From: an uncultured Persicitalea sp.
GTDB taxonomy: Bacteria > Bacteroidota > Bacteroidia > Cytophagales > Spirosomataceae
NCBI GenBank assembly: GCA_950075905.1
Contig: CATMVR010000174.1
Span: forward strand, 1 to 8,573
Direction of reading: 5' to 3'
DNA length: 8,573 bases
This document shows, one piece after another, positions 1 through 6,582 of this stretch. The notes under the pieces were generated by a model. The model did not search any database, was not told the DNA's origin, and saw only the letters and a program-made list of their open reading frames with translations. Made by a program: the position numbers and the translations under genes. Position 1 is the stretch's first letter, and every line of letters begins with the position of its first letter.

Positions 1-39
1 CGTGCTATGCCCGTGGCCATCAAGGCCGTGGGGCAGTAA
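1..39 (+). pseudogene. Alpha-2-macroglobulin upstream fragment ending at an in-frame TAA
   Basis: Frame 1 from the window edge reads RAMPVAIKAVGQ and then a TAA at 37-39. Beyond the stop the same frame continues as RSKKKQRIKIKTQANAQLTV and runs straight into the conserved SVVDEGILQIKNF segment of bacterial alpha-2-macroglobulins. Upstream and downstream therefore look like one protein in one frame, interrupted by a nonsense codon. A single C-to-T change (CAA to TAA) would explain it. A pair of compensating indels or a sequencing error are alternatives. Neither of the other two frames gives a better bridging peptide. The rest of the gene lies outside the window. Confidence 0.6.
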
Positions 40-96
40 CGCTCGAAGAAGAAGCAGCGGATTAAGATTAAAACCCAGGCCAACGCCCAGCTGACG

Positions 97-2349
97 GTGT
101 CGGTAGTAGATGAGGGTATCCTGCAAATCAAAAATTTCCGGACGCCCAATATCCACGGGTACTTCTACCAGAAGCGCGCTTTGGAAGTAAACAGCCACGA
201 TCTGTATGCCTTCCTGTTCCCCGAACTGACCTTCTCTACCTCGTCGAGTACGGGGGGCGACGGCTACGATCTGGAACGGCGCATCAACCCGCTGAGCAAC
301 GGCCGTACCGAGCTCGTTACCTTTTGGAGCGGCATCCTGACCGCCAACGGCAGCGGGGAAGCGACCTTTGAGGTAGACATTCCGCAGTTTAGCGGCGACC
401 TACGCGTGATGGCCGTGGCCTACAAGGATAAGTCTTTCGGCTCGGCCTCACACAGCATGAAGGTTGCTGACCCGGTGGTGATCAGCGCGGGCGCGCCCCG
501 TTTCCTGAGTCCCAACGACGTACTGCAACTCCCCGTGAACGTGAGTAATACGGAGAAAAAGGCGGCGAACGTAACGGTATCGCTCCAAACCAGCGGTACC
601 CTCACCAAAGGCGAAGGCCCGGCCGCGCAAAAGCTCACCATTCCGGCCGGTAAAGAGGCTCGGGTGCTGTTTACGGTGAAGGCCGGATCGGGTATCGGAG
701 CCGGGAAAATTACCGTGAAAGTCGGTGCCTTTGGCGAAACCTTTGTGCAGGAAACTAACCTGAACGTCCGCCCCGCTTCGCCGCTGCTCAAAGGCAGTAG
801 TTCGGACGTGATTGCGGGCGGACAAACCGGTACCATTGATCTCAACCAACGCTTTATTCCCGGTACGGCCCGGGCGCAGGTGGTACTCAGCCGCTCGCCG
901 CTGGTGCAGGGCGGCGGTAAGGCGCTGTCGACGCTGCTGGGGTACCCCTACGGCTGTCTGGAACAAACCATTTCGAAGGCGTTCCCGCAGATATACTTTG
1001 CGGATCTTACCAAAGCCATGGCCGCGCCGGTGTATTTGGTACGCAACGGCGAGAGCGATTTTAACCCCGTCACCAACGTGCAGCAGGCCATCCGGCAAGC
1101 CGAAACCCGGCAGCTCTTCAACGGCGGACTGGCCCTGTGGCCTGGCGCTACCCGCGAAGACTGGTGGACGACCGCCTACGCTGTTCATTTTCTGGAAGAA
1201 GCTCGTCGGGCCGGTTTTGAGGTGAACGGCGCTACCCTGAGCCGCGCCATCGAGTACCTCACCACCAAAACCGGTAGTCCCGCCACGGAGCAGGTACCCC
1301 AGCAAACCGAAGACGGCAGCACGGTGAGCACCCTGAAAGCGCAGCGCGAAAGCCTGTACTCGCTCTACGTACTCGCCCTGACCGGCCGTCCCAACCGCTC
1401 GTCCATGAACTACTACAAGCAGAATCCCGACCTGCTCACGCCCGACAGCCGCTACCTGCTGGCGGGAGCCTTCCAGCTGGTGGGCGACTCGCGTAGCTTT
1501 GCCGCCCTGCTGCCCAAAGGCTATCAGGCCGAGGCCAACTACCAGGAAACCGGCGGTAGCTACGCCTCCCCGCTACGCAACGTGGCGCTGGTGCTGAATA
1601 CCCTACTGGAAACCGACCCCGATAACATGCAGATTCCGCCGCTGGCCCGGCAGCTATCACAAGCGGTGAAGAGTGCTTCCTACCTCAACACGCAGGAGGC
1701 GGGCTTTGCCGTGCTGGCCCTGGGCAAGATGGCCCAGCGTACTTCCGGCTCTACGGTAACGGCTACCGTAGCCACTAAGAGCAAGCAGCTCGCTACTTTC
1801 GACGGCAAGGAACTGAGCCTGGCGCAGGGGATTCTGGACCAGAAACTGGCCGTACGCACGCAGGGCAAGGGCGATCTGTACTGGTTTGCCCAGACCGAAG
1901 GGATGTCGGCCACGGGAGTCTACACCGAGGAAGATCAGGGCTTGCGGGTGCGGCGACAGTACCTGACCCGCTCTGGCAGCACCGCTTCTAACATCAAGCA
2001 GAATGATTTGATTGTGGTAAAAATAAGCGTGGCAAGTACTACCGGACTACCCATCGAGAATGTGGTAATAACCGACCTGCTGCCCGCGGGCTTCGAGATC
2101 GAAAACCCGCGCCTGACCGAGCCCCGCGACATGCCCTGGATCAAAAACGCCGCTGTACCCGACTACTTCGACATCCGCGACGACCGCATCCATTTCTTCA
2201 CCACGGCTACGGGTAAAGAGCAGACGTTCTACTACCAGGTACGGGTGATTTCCAAAGGTACCTTTACCGTAGGTCCCGTGGGGGCCGATGCGATGTATCA
2301 GGGGGAGTATAGGAGCTATGCGGGTGGGGGGAAGGTGGTGGTGGAGTAG
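97..2349 (+). CDS. Alpha-2-macroglobulin family protein, C-terminal portion (thioester type)
   Basis: This is the C-terminal part of a large secreted or envelope-anchored alpha-2-macroglobulin, a family that traps proteases after bait cleavage. Numbering from the GTG at 97: residues 1-45 hold the end of the bait-region domain (SVVDEGIL, then KRALEVNSHDLYAFLFPE). Residues 68-150 form the A2M domain (NGRTELVTFWSGILTANGSG). A further beta domain follows to about 230. The thioester motif GCLEQ lies at 286-290, with C287 and Q290 forming the internal thioester. An alpha-helical thioester domain follows, then a final macroglobulin-like beta domain from about 635 to 750. The frame is open from 40, but GTG 97 lies inside a conserved strand and is probably not a natural start. 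Native family members are much longer, with the N-terminal MG domains outside this window. Because of the TAA at 37-39 the product is probably broken, although the 750 residues after it show no further lesion. Confidence 0.85.
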   Translation: MSVVDEGILQIKNFRTPNIHGYFYQKRALEVNSHDLYAFLFPELTFSTSSSTGGDGYDLERRINPLSNGRTELVTFWSGILTANGSGEATFEVDIPQFSGDLRVMAVAYKDKSFGSASHSMKVADPVVISAGAPRFLSPNDVLQLPVNVSNTEKKAANVTVSLQTSGTLTKGEGPAAQKLTIPAGKEARVLFTVKAGSGIGAGKITVKVGAFGETFVQETNLNVRPASPLLKGSSSDVIAGGQTGTIDLNQRFIPGTARAQVVLSRSPLVQGGGKALSTLLGYPYGCLEQTISKAFPQIYFADLTKAMAAPVYLVRNGESDFNPVTNVQQAIRQAETRQLFNGGLALWPGATREDWWTTAYAVHFLEEARRAGFEVNGATLSRAIEYLTTKTGSPATEQVPQQTEDGSTVSTLKAQRESLYSLYVLALTGRPNRSSMNYYKQNPDLLTPDSRYLLAGAFQLVGDSRSFAALLPKGYQAEANYQETGGSYASPLRNVALVLNTLLETDPDNMQIPPLARQLSQAVKSASYLNTQEAGFAVLALGKMAQRTSGSTVTATVATKSKQLATFDGKELSLAQGILDQKLAVRTQGKGDLYWFAQTEGMSATGVYTEEDQGLRVRRQYLTRSGSTASNIKQNDLIVVKISVASTTGLPIENVVITDLLPAGFEIENPRLTEPRDMPWIKNAAVPDYFDIRDDRIHFFTTATGKEQTFYYQVRVISKGTFTVGPVGADAMYQGEYRSYAGGGKVVVE

Positions 2350-2350
2350 G

Positions 2351-2394
2351 GATGAATGCTAACCCCGATTTGTGATGAACGCTAACCCCGATTT
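2351..2394 (+). repeat. Two tandem 21-base REP-like repeats
   Basis: Copies at 2351-2371 and 2374-2394 are separated by GT and differ at one base (GATGAATGCT versus GATGAACGCT), followed by the shared AACCCCGATTT. Alone they cannot fold into a hairpin because both point the same way. Each could pair with the inverted copy at 3074-3087, 680 bases away. Their position directly behind the alpha-2-macroglobulin stop codon is typical of REP sequences, which favour gene ends. Confidence 0.8.
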
Positions 2395-2432
2395 ACAATA
2401 GGGACGGTCGCCCGCTGGCGTTGAATCATTTA

Positions 2433-2445
2433 GCGTCTGTGACGC
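2433..2445 (+). other. Small hairpin in the RAYT leader
   Basis: GCGTC, loop TGT, GACGC: a perfect 5-base stem with a 3-base loop, 30 bases upstream of the transposase start. Such short GC hairpins often belong to the ends recognised by RAYT proteins, or lie in their leaders. A role in binding or in control of translation is a guess. Confidence 0.4.
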
Positions 2446-2475
2446 GACAACCAACAAATTCAAGAAACCAAACCG

Positions 2476-3024
2476 ATGCCATCTAGCCAGTATTTCGTCC
2501 GCAATTCAGAAGGGGTCTACTTCCTCACCATGACGGTAGTGGATTGGGTAGATGTGTTTACTCGTCCTGCTTATCGGCATATTATTGTAGATTCCTTGCG
2601 ATACTGTCAGCAGCAAAAGGGATTGCACCTATTTGGCTGGTGCCTCATGTCCAACCATTTGCATTTACTGGCCATGGCAGCTGATGGTATCAATCTATCG
2701 GACATCCTACGCGACATGAAAAAGCACACCTCAAAGCAAATAATCAAAGCCATTCAGGAAGAACCCGAAAGCCGGAAGGAGTGGATGTTGCGACGGTTTG
2801 CGTTTGAAGCCAAATATCGTCCCAATGTGAAAGAGTACAAATTTTGGCAGGACGGAAATCATGCGAAGGAATGTATTTCGCCTGAGTTTTTATATGAAAA
2901 ACTTGACTATATTCATCAGAATCCTGTTCGGAATCTGCTTGTTGAAGAAGCCGAGCATTATTTGTTTAGCTCTGCCCGCAATTACGCGGGGTTGAAGGGT
3001 TTGCTGGATGTGGCGTTGGTGTAG
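2476..3024 (+). CDS. REP-associated tyrosine transposase (RAYT, Y1_Tnp / IS200-like fold)
   Basis: A 182-residue single-domain HUH nuclease that cuts and joins single-stranded DNA at REP hairpins. The N-terminus (YFVRNSEGVYFLTMTVVDW) is the first beta strand of Y1 transposases. The metal-binding HUH motif is H61-L62-H63 in CLMSNHLHLL. The C-terminal signature FWQDGNHAKE followed by KLDYIHQNPVR (142-152) is typical of the group found in Bacteroidota. Y145 in this helix is a candidate nucleophile, but I cannot settle which tyrosine serves. The length fits the usual 150-220 residues. ATG 2476 gives the full first strand. The gene is intact and flanked by copies of its presumed target repeats. 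RAYTs are normally single-copy domesticated genes that mobilise REPs rather than themselves. Confidence 0.9.
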   Translation: MPSSQYFVRNSEGVYFLTMTVVDWVDVFTRPAYRHIIVDSLRYCQQQKGLHLFGWCLMSNHLHLLAMAADGINLSDILRDMKKHTSKQIIKAIQEEPESRKEWMLRRFAFEAKYRPNVKEYKFWQDGNHAKECISPEFLYEKLDYIHQNPVRNLLVEEAEHYLFSSARNYAGLKGLLDVALV

Positions 3025-3041
3025 CGGGGTGGTTTTTCGCG

Positions 3042-3641
3042 TTAAAAACGCTGAACGATGCAACCCCGATTTAAAATCGGGGTTAGCAGGGGCTTCCCGC
3101 TGTGGGTTACCTTGTGGATGGTGTTGTAGATGGTGCCTTCGGCGAGATTGATGGTACGCCCAATCCGTATTAGAGAATCGGTCGGGCCCGTCCAGGTACC
3201 TACGTAGATGATCTCGGGATCGGCCAGGAGCCATTCAAAATCAACCTCGCTCAGGCCGGGAATAGGGTCGACGTGGTAGGTAAAGTACCCCACAACCGCC
3301 CCGACATTGGGTTGGGCCTGGCGGACGTCCGGAATTTTGAGCCGGGCGGAGTAGGTGCCAAAATGGGTGAAGTCTTTGGAGATAATCTCCGGCCCCTTGC
3401 CCGCGCCCGCTGCCTCGTCGGGATCGAGTTGAAACAACAGTACCTTCGTATCCGGCTCCGACGGAGAAGGTACCCCTGATTTCCATTTAAAATCGGCCTT
3501 ATTCCCGGCGGAGCCATACCTGAAATTTTCGAGCGACGCATCGCTGAAATCTTCCCGGAAAGCGGCGTGGTACTTTTTGGGCTGGGCGTTAGCCGCAAGG
3601 CTTACTGTCAAGATGAGAGCGATTATTAGTAGTCTTTTCAT
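3042..3641 (-). CDS. GH16-like secreted glycoside hydrolase, truncated at the 3' end (probable pseudogene)
   Basis: A 199-codon frame starting at ATG 3641. Residues 1-20 are a clear signal peptide (MKRLLIIALILTVSLAANAQ), so the product would be exported. The body resembles the family 16 beta-sandwich: FREDFSD near 28-34, STYSARLKIPD-like strand (GTYSARLKIPDVR) at 95-107, and the catalytic motif E132-V-D134-F-E136, matching E-x-D-x-E, with E132 as nucleophile and E136 as acid/base. Family 16 enzymes are usually at least 230-280 residues. Here only 63 residues follow the motif, so the second half of the sandwich is missing. The last ~15 codons (LTPILNRGCIVQRF) are read from the REP palindrome at 3062-3087 and beyond. 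Homologous sequence therefore seems to stop at about 3088, the edge of the RAYT element. The product is unlikely to fold. Substrate (a beta-1,3 or beta-1,4 glucan or galactan) cannot be read from this fragment. Confidence 0.7.
   Translation of the reverse strand: MKRLLIIALILTVSLAANAQPKKYHAAFREDFSDASLENFRYGSAGNKADFKWKSGVPSPSEPDTKVLLFQLDPDEAAGAGKGPEIISKDFTHFGTYSARLKIPDVRQAQPNVGAVVGYFTYHVDPIPGLSEVDFEWLLADPEIIYVGTWTGPTDSLIRIGRTINLAEGTIYNTIHKVTHSGKPLLTPILNRGCIVQRF
3062..3087. repeat. REP palindrome at the right end of the RAYT element
   Basis: AACCCCGATTT (3062-3072), one central A (3073), and its exact inverse AAATCGGGGTT (3074-3084), continuing as AGC to 3087. This is a perfect 11-base-arm palindrome. 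The right arm plus AGC is the exact inverse complement of the 14-base core found twice upstream of the transposase gene. Just left of it, GCTGAACGATGC resembles the GATGAACGCT part of the left copies. It could form a strong hairpin and might also terminate transcription from either side. Confidence 0.85.
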
Positions 3642-4050
3642 GTTGCTTTATTTGGATATAAGGGAATAGGAGCATTTGCAAAATACAAAAAGTAGGTCGG
3701 GTTTGGAAGATTTTTCCTGGTATCGTTCATAGAGAATGGATTGAATTTCCCTACCTAAGTCTCCTCAGGCCTTGCAGGACGCCACAAAAGCCAGCCAATG
3801 AATAATTCGTTATATTTGGAATACGACGAGACATTCAATGATCAAGGAAAAGAAAAAACCAGAAAAAAGCCGTCGGACAGGCCTGTGGCTACCGTTAGAA
3901 AGAAAGACCCCAGGAAAAAATCGAACTCGGCACCGGGCGGCACCTTATTTACATGTCCGAAACCCTGTTCGATGAGGACCTGGAACGATAAAAGCTAGCT
4001 GAGTGACAGCAAGGAAATAGTCCTTAATCCTCCCCCCCCCTCCTCTTTCC
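3642..4050. other. Intergenic stretch of about 410 bases without a convincing gene
   Basis: The stretch lies between the divergent GH16-like gene and the acyltransferase gene and should hold promoters for both. A perfect Bacteroidota -7 motif TATATTTG lies at 3811-3818 (+), but no TTG at the expected -33 spacing accompanies it. An ATG at 3838 downstream opens a 45-codon lysine/arginine-rich frame (MIKEKKKPEKSRRTGLW). An overlapping 66-codon frame runs 3798-3998. A third frame ends as MSETLFDEDLER with TAA at 3989-3991. These look like pieces of one small, frame-disrupted gene rather than three genes, but I recognise no family. A 5-base hairpin AAGGA/TCCTT lies at 4011-4025, followed by a C9 tract. 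Confidence 0.4.
4032..4040 (+). repeat. C9 homopolymer just upstream of the acyltransferase start
   Basis: Nine consecutive C bases in a pyrimidine-only stretch (roughly 4028-4050, TCCT and TTTCC around the run) end exactly at the start codon ATG 4051. Long mononucleotide runs are prone to slippage. Here a change in length would alter the leader, not the reading frame. There is no Shine-Dalgarno sequence in this stretch. Confidence 0.7.
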
Positions 4051-5229
4051 ATGACCCAAACCAAACGAATTTTATCCATCGATATCATGAGAGGGCTGAC
4101 GCTCTTCTTGATGCTGTTTGTCAATGATTTGTACGTTCCCGGAGTACCCAAGTGGCTCGGGCACGTTGCGGCAGGGGTAGATGGCATGGGCCTGGCCGAC
4201 TGGGTCTTTCCCGGTTTTCTGTTTATGGTGGGGACATCCATCCCGTTTGCGTTCAAGGCGCGGGAAAAGAAAAACGAGACTACGCCGCAGCTGCTCCTGC
4301 ACATTGTCTTGCGAACAATCAGCCTCTTGATTATTGGCGTTTTCATGGTCAATGCCGCCGAAAACTTCAACGCCGAACTCACCGGCATGAACCGAACGCT
4401 TTGGATCGTATCCGGTTACGTGGCAGTTTTCCTGATCTGGAACAACTACCCCGAAGAAAGCAAACTCCGCTATTTGAAGTACCTGGGCATTGCGCTGCTT
4501 ATATTCCTGGCCGTCGTATTCCGGGGCGGTACTGCCGAAAATCCGACCTTTATCCAGAAAAGTTGGTGGGGGATTCTGGGCCTGATCGGATGGGGGTACT
4601 TTGCTGCCGCCATCACGTACCTATGCTTTAAGGATAAGCTTGTGGCTACGGTCCTGACCCTGCTTTTGTTTCTGGGTTTAAACATTGCTTCCGAACTAGG
4701 CCTTACCGGTTTTCTGAACCCAGTGAAACCCCTATTTGGCGTTATCCTTAACGGAAACATCCCCCTGATTGTACTCTCCGGGCTGGTGGTGGGTATTTTG
4801 TTGAAGAAATTCCAGGATGCTCCGTCGACCCTACTGAAATATATTATTGGTATGGCGATCATCAGTTTTGTGTTAGCAGCCGTTTTGCACCAATGGTTTA
4901 TCATTTCCAAACTGGGTGGTACCCCCAGTTGGGCCATGCTCTGTACCGGTATAAGTTTGCTACTTTTTGCTTTACTTTTTTACGTTATTGATGTGAAGAA
5001 TAAAGTAGGTGTGCTGTCAGTTTTCAGACCGGCGGGCCAAAACTCCCTTGGTACGTATTTAGCTCCCGATATAGTGTATTACCTGCTTTGGGCGTTGCCG
5101 TTTCAGGTACTGGTGTATAAACAAGACTATTCGCAGCTATTGGCGGTACTTGGCTCGGTGGTGTGGGCATTCAGCATGATTGCCCTGGCCGCTCTACTGG
5201 CTAAAATGAATATTCGTTTAAAATTATGA
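4051..5229 (+). CDS. HGSNAT/DUF5009-type membrane acyltransferase
   Basis: A 392-residue polytopic inner-membrane protein with about ten hydrophobic segments. The N-terminus RILSIDIMRGLTLFLMLFVND is the hallmark of the heparan-alpha-glucosaminide N-acetyltransferase family and its bacterial DUF5009/DUF1624 relatives. The conserved segment H38-x8-GMGLADWVFPGFLFMVG (38-61) aligns with the human enzyme, where the corresponding histidine is the active-site residue taking the acetyl group from acetyl-CoA. Near the C-terminus GQNSLGT (329-335) matches the conserved Asn-Ser loop of the family. The known reaction transfers acetyl from cytoplasmic acetyl-CoA across the membrane to the amino group of a terminal glucosamine; the bacterial substrate is not established. 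ATG 4051 directly precedes the signature helix. The gene overlaps the GH20-like gene by 4 bases, so the two are translationally coupled and probably act on the same amino-sugar glycan. Confidence 0.85.
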   Translation: MTQTKRILSIDIMRGLTLFLMLFVNDLYVPGVPKWLGHVAAGVDGMGLADWVFPGFLFMVGTSIPFAFKAREKKNETTPQLLLHIVLRTISLLIIGVFMVNAAENFNAELTGMNRTLWIVSGYVAVFLIWNNYPEESKLRYLKYLGIALLIFLAVVFRGGTAENPTFIQKSWWGILGLIGWGYFAAAITYLCFKDKLVATVLTLLLFLGLNIASELGLTGFLNPVKPLFGVILNGNIPLIVLSGLVVGILLKKFQDAPSTLLKYIIGMAIISFVLAAVLHQWFIISKLGGTPSWAMLCTGISLLLFALLFYVIDVKNKVGVLSVFRPAGQNSLGTYLAPDIVYYLLWALPFQVLVYKQDYSQLLAVLGSVVWAFSMIALAALLAKMNIRLKL

Positions 5230-6290
5230 TGATGAAAAAAAGTATTTTGTTTGCCCTATTCGTACTGTTTTCCTTCTTTGCCGTTGCTCAAAATGACCTG
5301 CCGGTACGCGGGCTTGCCATCGCTGTACCGGATAAAGAAAATGTAGATCGGTTCGTGAAATTTATCAATGAGGAGCTTGCTACCCGAAATATCAATACGC
5401 TCATCTTGCGGGTAGACTACAATTTCAAGTACAAAACGCACCCTGAACTGGCCGAAGAAAACGGTCTGACCCAGGCTGACGTAGACAAACTGGTGGCGGC
5501 CTGCCAGAAACACGGCATCGCCATTATTCCGCAAGTGAATTTGCTGGGGCATCAGTCCTGGCATTCGAAGGCCTCAAAATTGCTGGAAGTTTATCCCGAA
5601 TTTGACGAAACGCCGGGCGTCCAGTTACCCGAAAAGTACGAGTGGCCCAATGAAGACGGACTGTATTGCAAAAGCTATTGTCCGTTGCATCCGGGCGTAC
5701 ACAAAGTGGTTTTTGAAGTCATGGACGAAATCGTCGCGGCTTTCCAAGCCGATGCTTTTCATGCCGGTATGGACGAAGTGTTTTATATCGGACATGAGGA
5801 TTGCCCGCGGTGTCAGGGACGGGACAAAGCCGAATTGTTTGCCGGGGAACTGACCAAAATCCGCAATCATCTGGCGTTAAAAAATAAGCGGCTCTGGATT
5901 TGGGGGGACCGATTGATCGACGGCAAAACCACCGGTATTGGTCTTTGGGAAGGAAGTTATAACAATACCCACCGCGCCATTGACCTGATCCCGAAAGATG
6001 TCATGATCTGTGACTGGCATTACGAGCGACCTGACCCCACCGCCGTCTATTTTGCTATGAAAGGCTTCGATGTAGCCACCTCGCCCTGGAAAAAAACGCC
6101 CGTGGCTCTCCAGCAAAAACAAATGATGCTCGACCTCCGGGAAAATGCGACCCCGGCAATGAAACCACATTTCGCTGGAATAGTACAAACCGTGTGGAGC
6201 GGCGCGGGAGGTTTCTTAGAGAGGTTCTACGCCGAAAGTGAGGAAGACAGCGATGCCAGGTGCTTTAAGGCGTTGTTTGCGAAGGAGTAA
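5226..6290 (+). CDS. Secreted GH20-like glycoside hydrolase (beta-N-acetylhexosaminidase family)
   Basis: A 354-residue exported protein. Residues 1-22 form a signal peptide (hydrophobic LFALFVLFSFFAVAQ). From about residue 27 a TIM-barrel follows: VRGLAIAVP, then NTLILRVDY (57-65), HGIAIIPQVNLLGHQSW (96-112), and the key motif H179-A-G-M-D183-E184. The last corresponds to HxGGDE of family 20, where the Asp orients the substrate N-acetyl group and the Glu is the acid. Aromatic residues typical of sugar pockets follow (WIWGDR 224-229, WEGSY 241-245, CDWHY 262-266, VWSGAGGF 323-330). At 354 residues it is a bare catalytic barrel without the N-terminal GH20b domain. M182 replaces the usual second Gly, so it belongs to a divergent subgroup. 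Three consecutive ATG codons open the frame; the first makes the ATGA overlap with the acyltransferase stop. Specificity for terminal GlcNAc or GalNAc is inferred. Confidence 0.8.
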   Translation: MMMKKSILFALFVLFSFFAVAQNDLPVRGLAIAVPDKENVDRFVKFINEELATRNINTLILRVDYNFKYKTHPELAEENGLTQADVDKLVAACQKHGIAIIPQVNLLGHQSWHSKASKLLEVYPEFDETPGVQLPEKYEWPNEDGLYCKSYCPLHPGVHKVVFEVMDEIVAAFQADAFHAGMDEVFYIGHEDCPRCQGRDKAELFAGELTKIRNHLALKNKRLWIWGDRLIDGKTTGIGLWEGSYNNTHRAIDLIPKDVMICDWHYERPDPTAVYFAMKGFDVATSPWKKTPVALQQKQMMLDLRENATPAMKPHFAGIVQTVWSGAGGFLERFYAESEEDSDARCFKALFAKE

Positions 6291-6582
6291 AAACATAGTA
6301 AGAGAAGTTGGTCAATAGCTTTTGACAATGCTGGCCAAACGACCGCTCATTTTATATACACTGTCTTCCATTGGAAGAGGCACAAACAATGCTTAGTGAG
6401 GAAGTCTACGAGGTGTAGGAGTAGTTAAATATCTTTTACATTCGTTAAAAACTTAAAATCTACCTGCAAGTTGTATATTTGTAGGCGTAAGCAAGAGAAT
6501 ATCTCATTTAGGCATACGCATCCAATCGACTTAATAGAGTTTCTTGTTTTATAGCTTTTTGCTGTATCCTAATTTTTATTTA
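6291..6582. other. Intergenic region and leader ahead of the AT-rich gene pair
   Basis: No gene is seen here. Composition falls from mixed to strongly AT-rich at about 6420. A 13-base palindrome CTTCCA-T-TGGAAG sits at 6365-6377. An imperfect hairpin with TTGG/CCAA ends lies near 6309-6340; it has no T-run, so it is not a clear terminator for the GH20-like gene. Downstream of the promoter at 6474-6481 is a leader of about 95 bases. It contains a nested inverted repeat, outer arms GCGTA (6485-6489) and TACGC (6515-6519) around inner arms GAGA (6495-6498) and TCTC (6502-6505), which could be an operator or a small leader fold. Confidence 0.5.
6474..6481 (+). promoter_or_regulatory. Bacteroidota-type promoter -7 element for the AT-rich pair
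   Basis: TATATTTG matches the TAnnTTTG consensus of the Bacteroidota primary sigma factor exactly. The region at the -33 position (about 6441-6452, TTCGTTAAAA) is AT-rich but lacks a clean TTTG. Transcription would start near 6488, giving a leader of about 95 bases before the ATG at 6583. This is the only good match close ahead of the pair. Confidence 0.5.

Larger units (their letters stand above)
2351..3087 (+). mobile_element. REP/RAYT element: transposase gene flanked by repeats of the same core
   Basis: The unit starts one base after the alpha-2-macroglobulin stop and ends inside the GH16-like gene. Two direct copies of a repeat with core GCTAACCCCGATTT lie on the left (2351-2394). A palindrome on the right contains the inverted core AAATCGGGGTTAGC at 3074-3087. 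Between them is a single Y1 transposase gene. This layout, with REP sequences in opposite orientation around a RAYT gene, is the known form of REPtrons. The boundaries are inferred from the outermost repeat copies. No target-site duplication is visible, as expected for this transposase class. Confidence 0.75.

Noticed and set aside
448..1305. Long minus-strand open frame inside the alpha-2-macroglobulin gene
   Set aside because: It lies wholly opposite a strongly recognised gene in GC-rich DNA, where long antisense frames arise by chance. Its translation resembles no family and lacks a plausible start region.
2351..2394. CRISPR array start
   Set aside because: Only two copies with a 2-base spacer are present, and the same core recurs inverted at the other side of a RAYT gene, which identifies it as a REP sequence.
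3945..4388. Minus-strand open frame crossing the C9 tract and the acyltransferase 5' end
   Set aside because: It is antisense to a clear membrane protein gene, and its translation is low in family-like features. The glycine run is just the C9 tract read backwards.
6544..6582. TTG start extending the 378-residue protein by 13 residues
   Set aside because: The extra residues are hydrophobic and aromatic, in a stretch that looks like AT-rich leader DNA. ATG 6583 begins the sequence that looks like protein.
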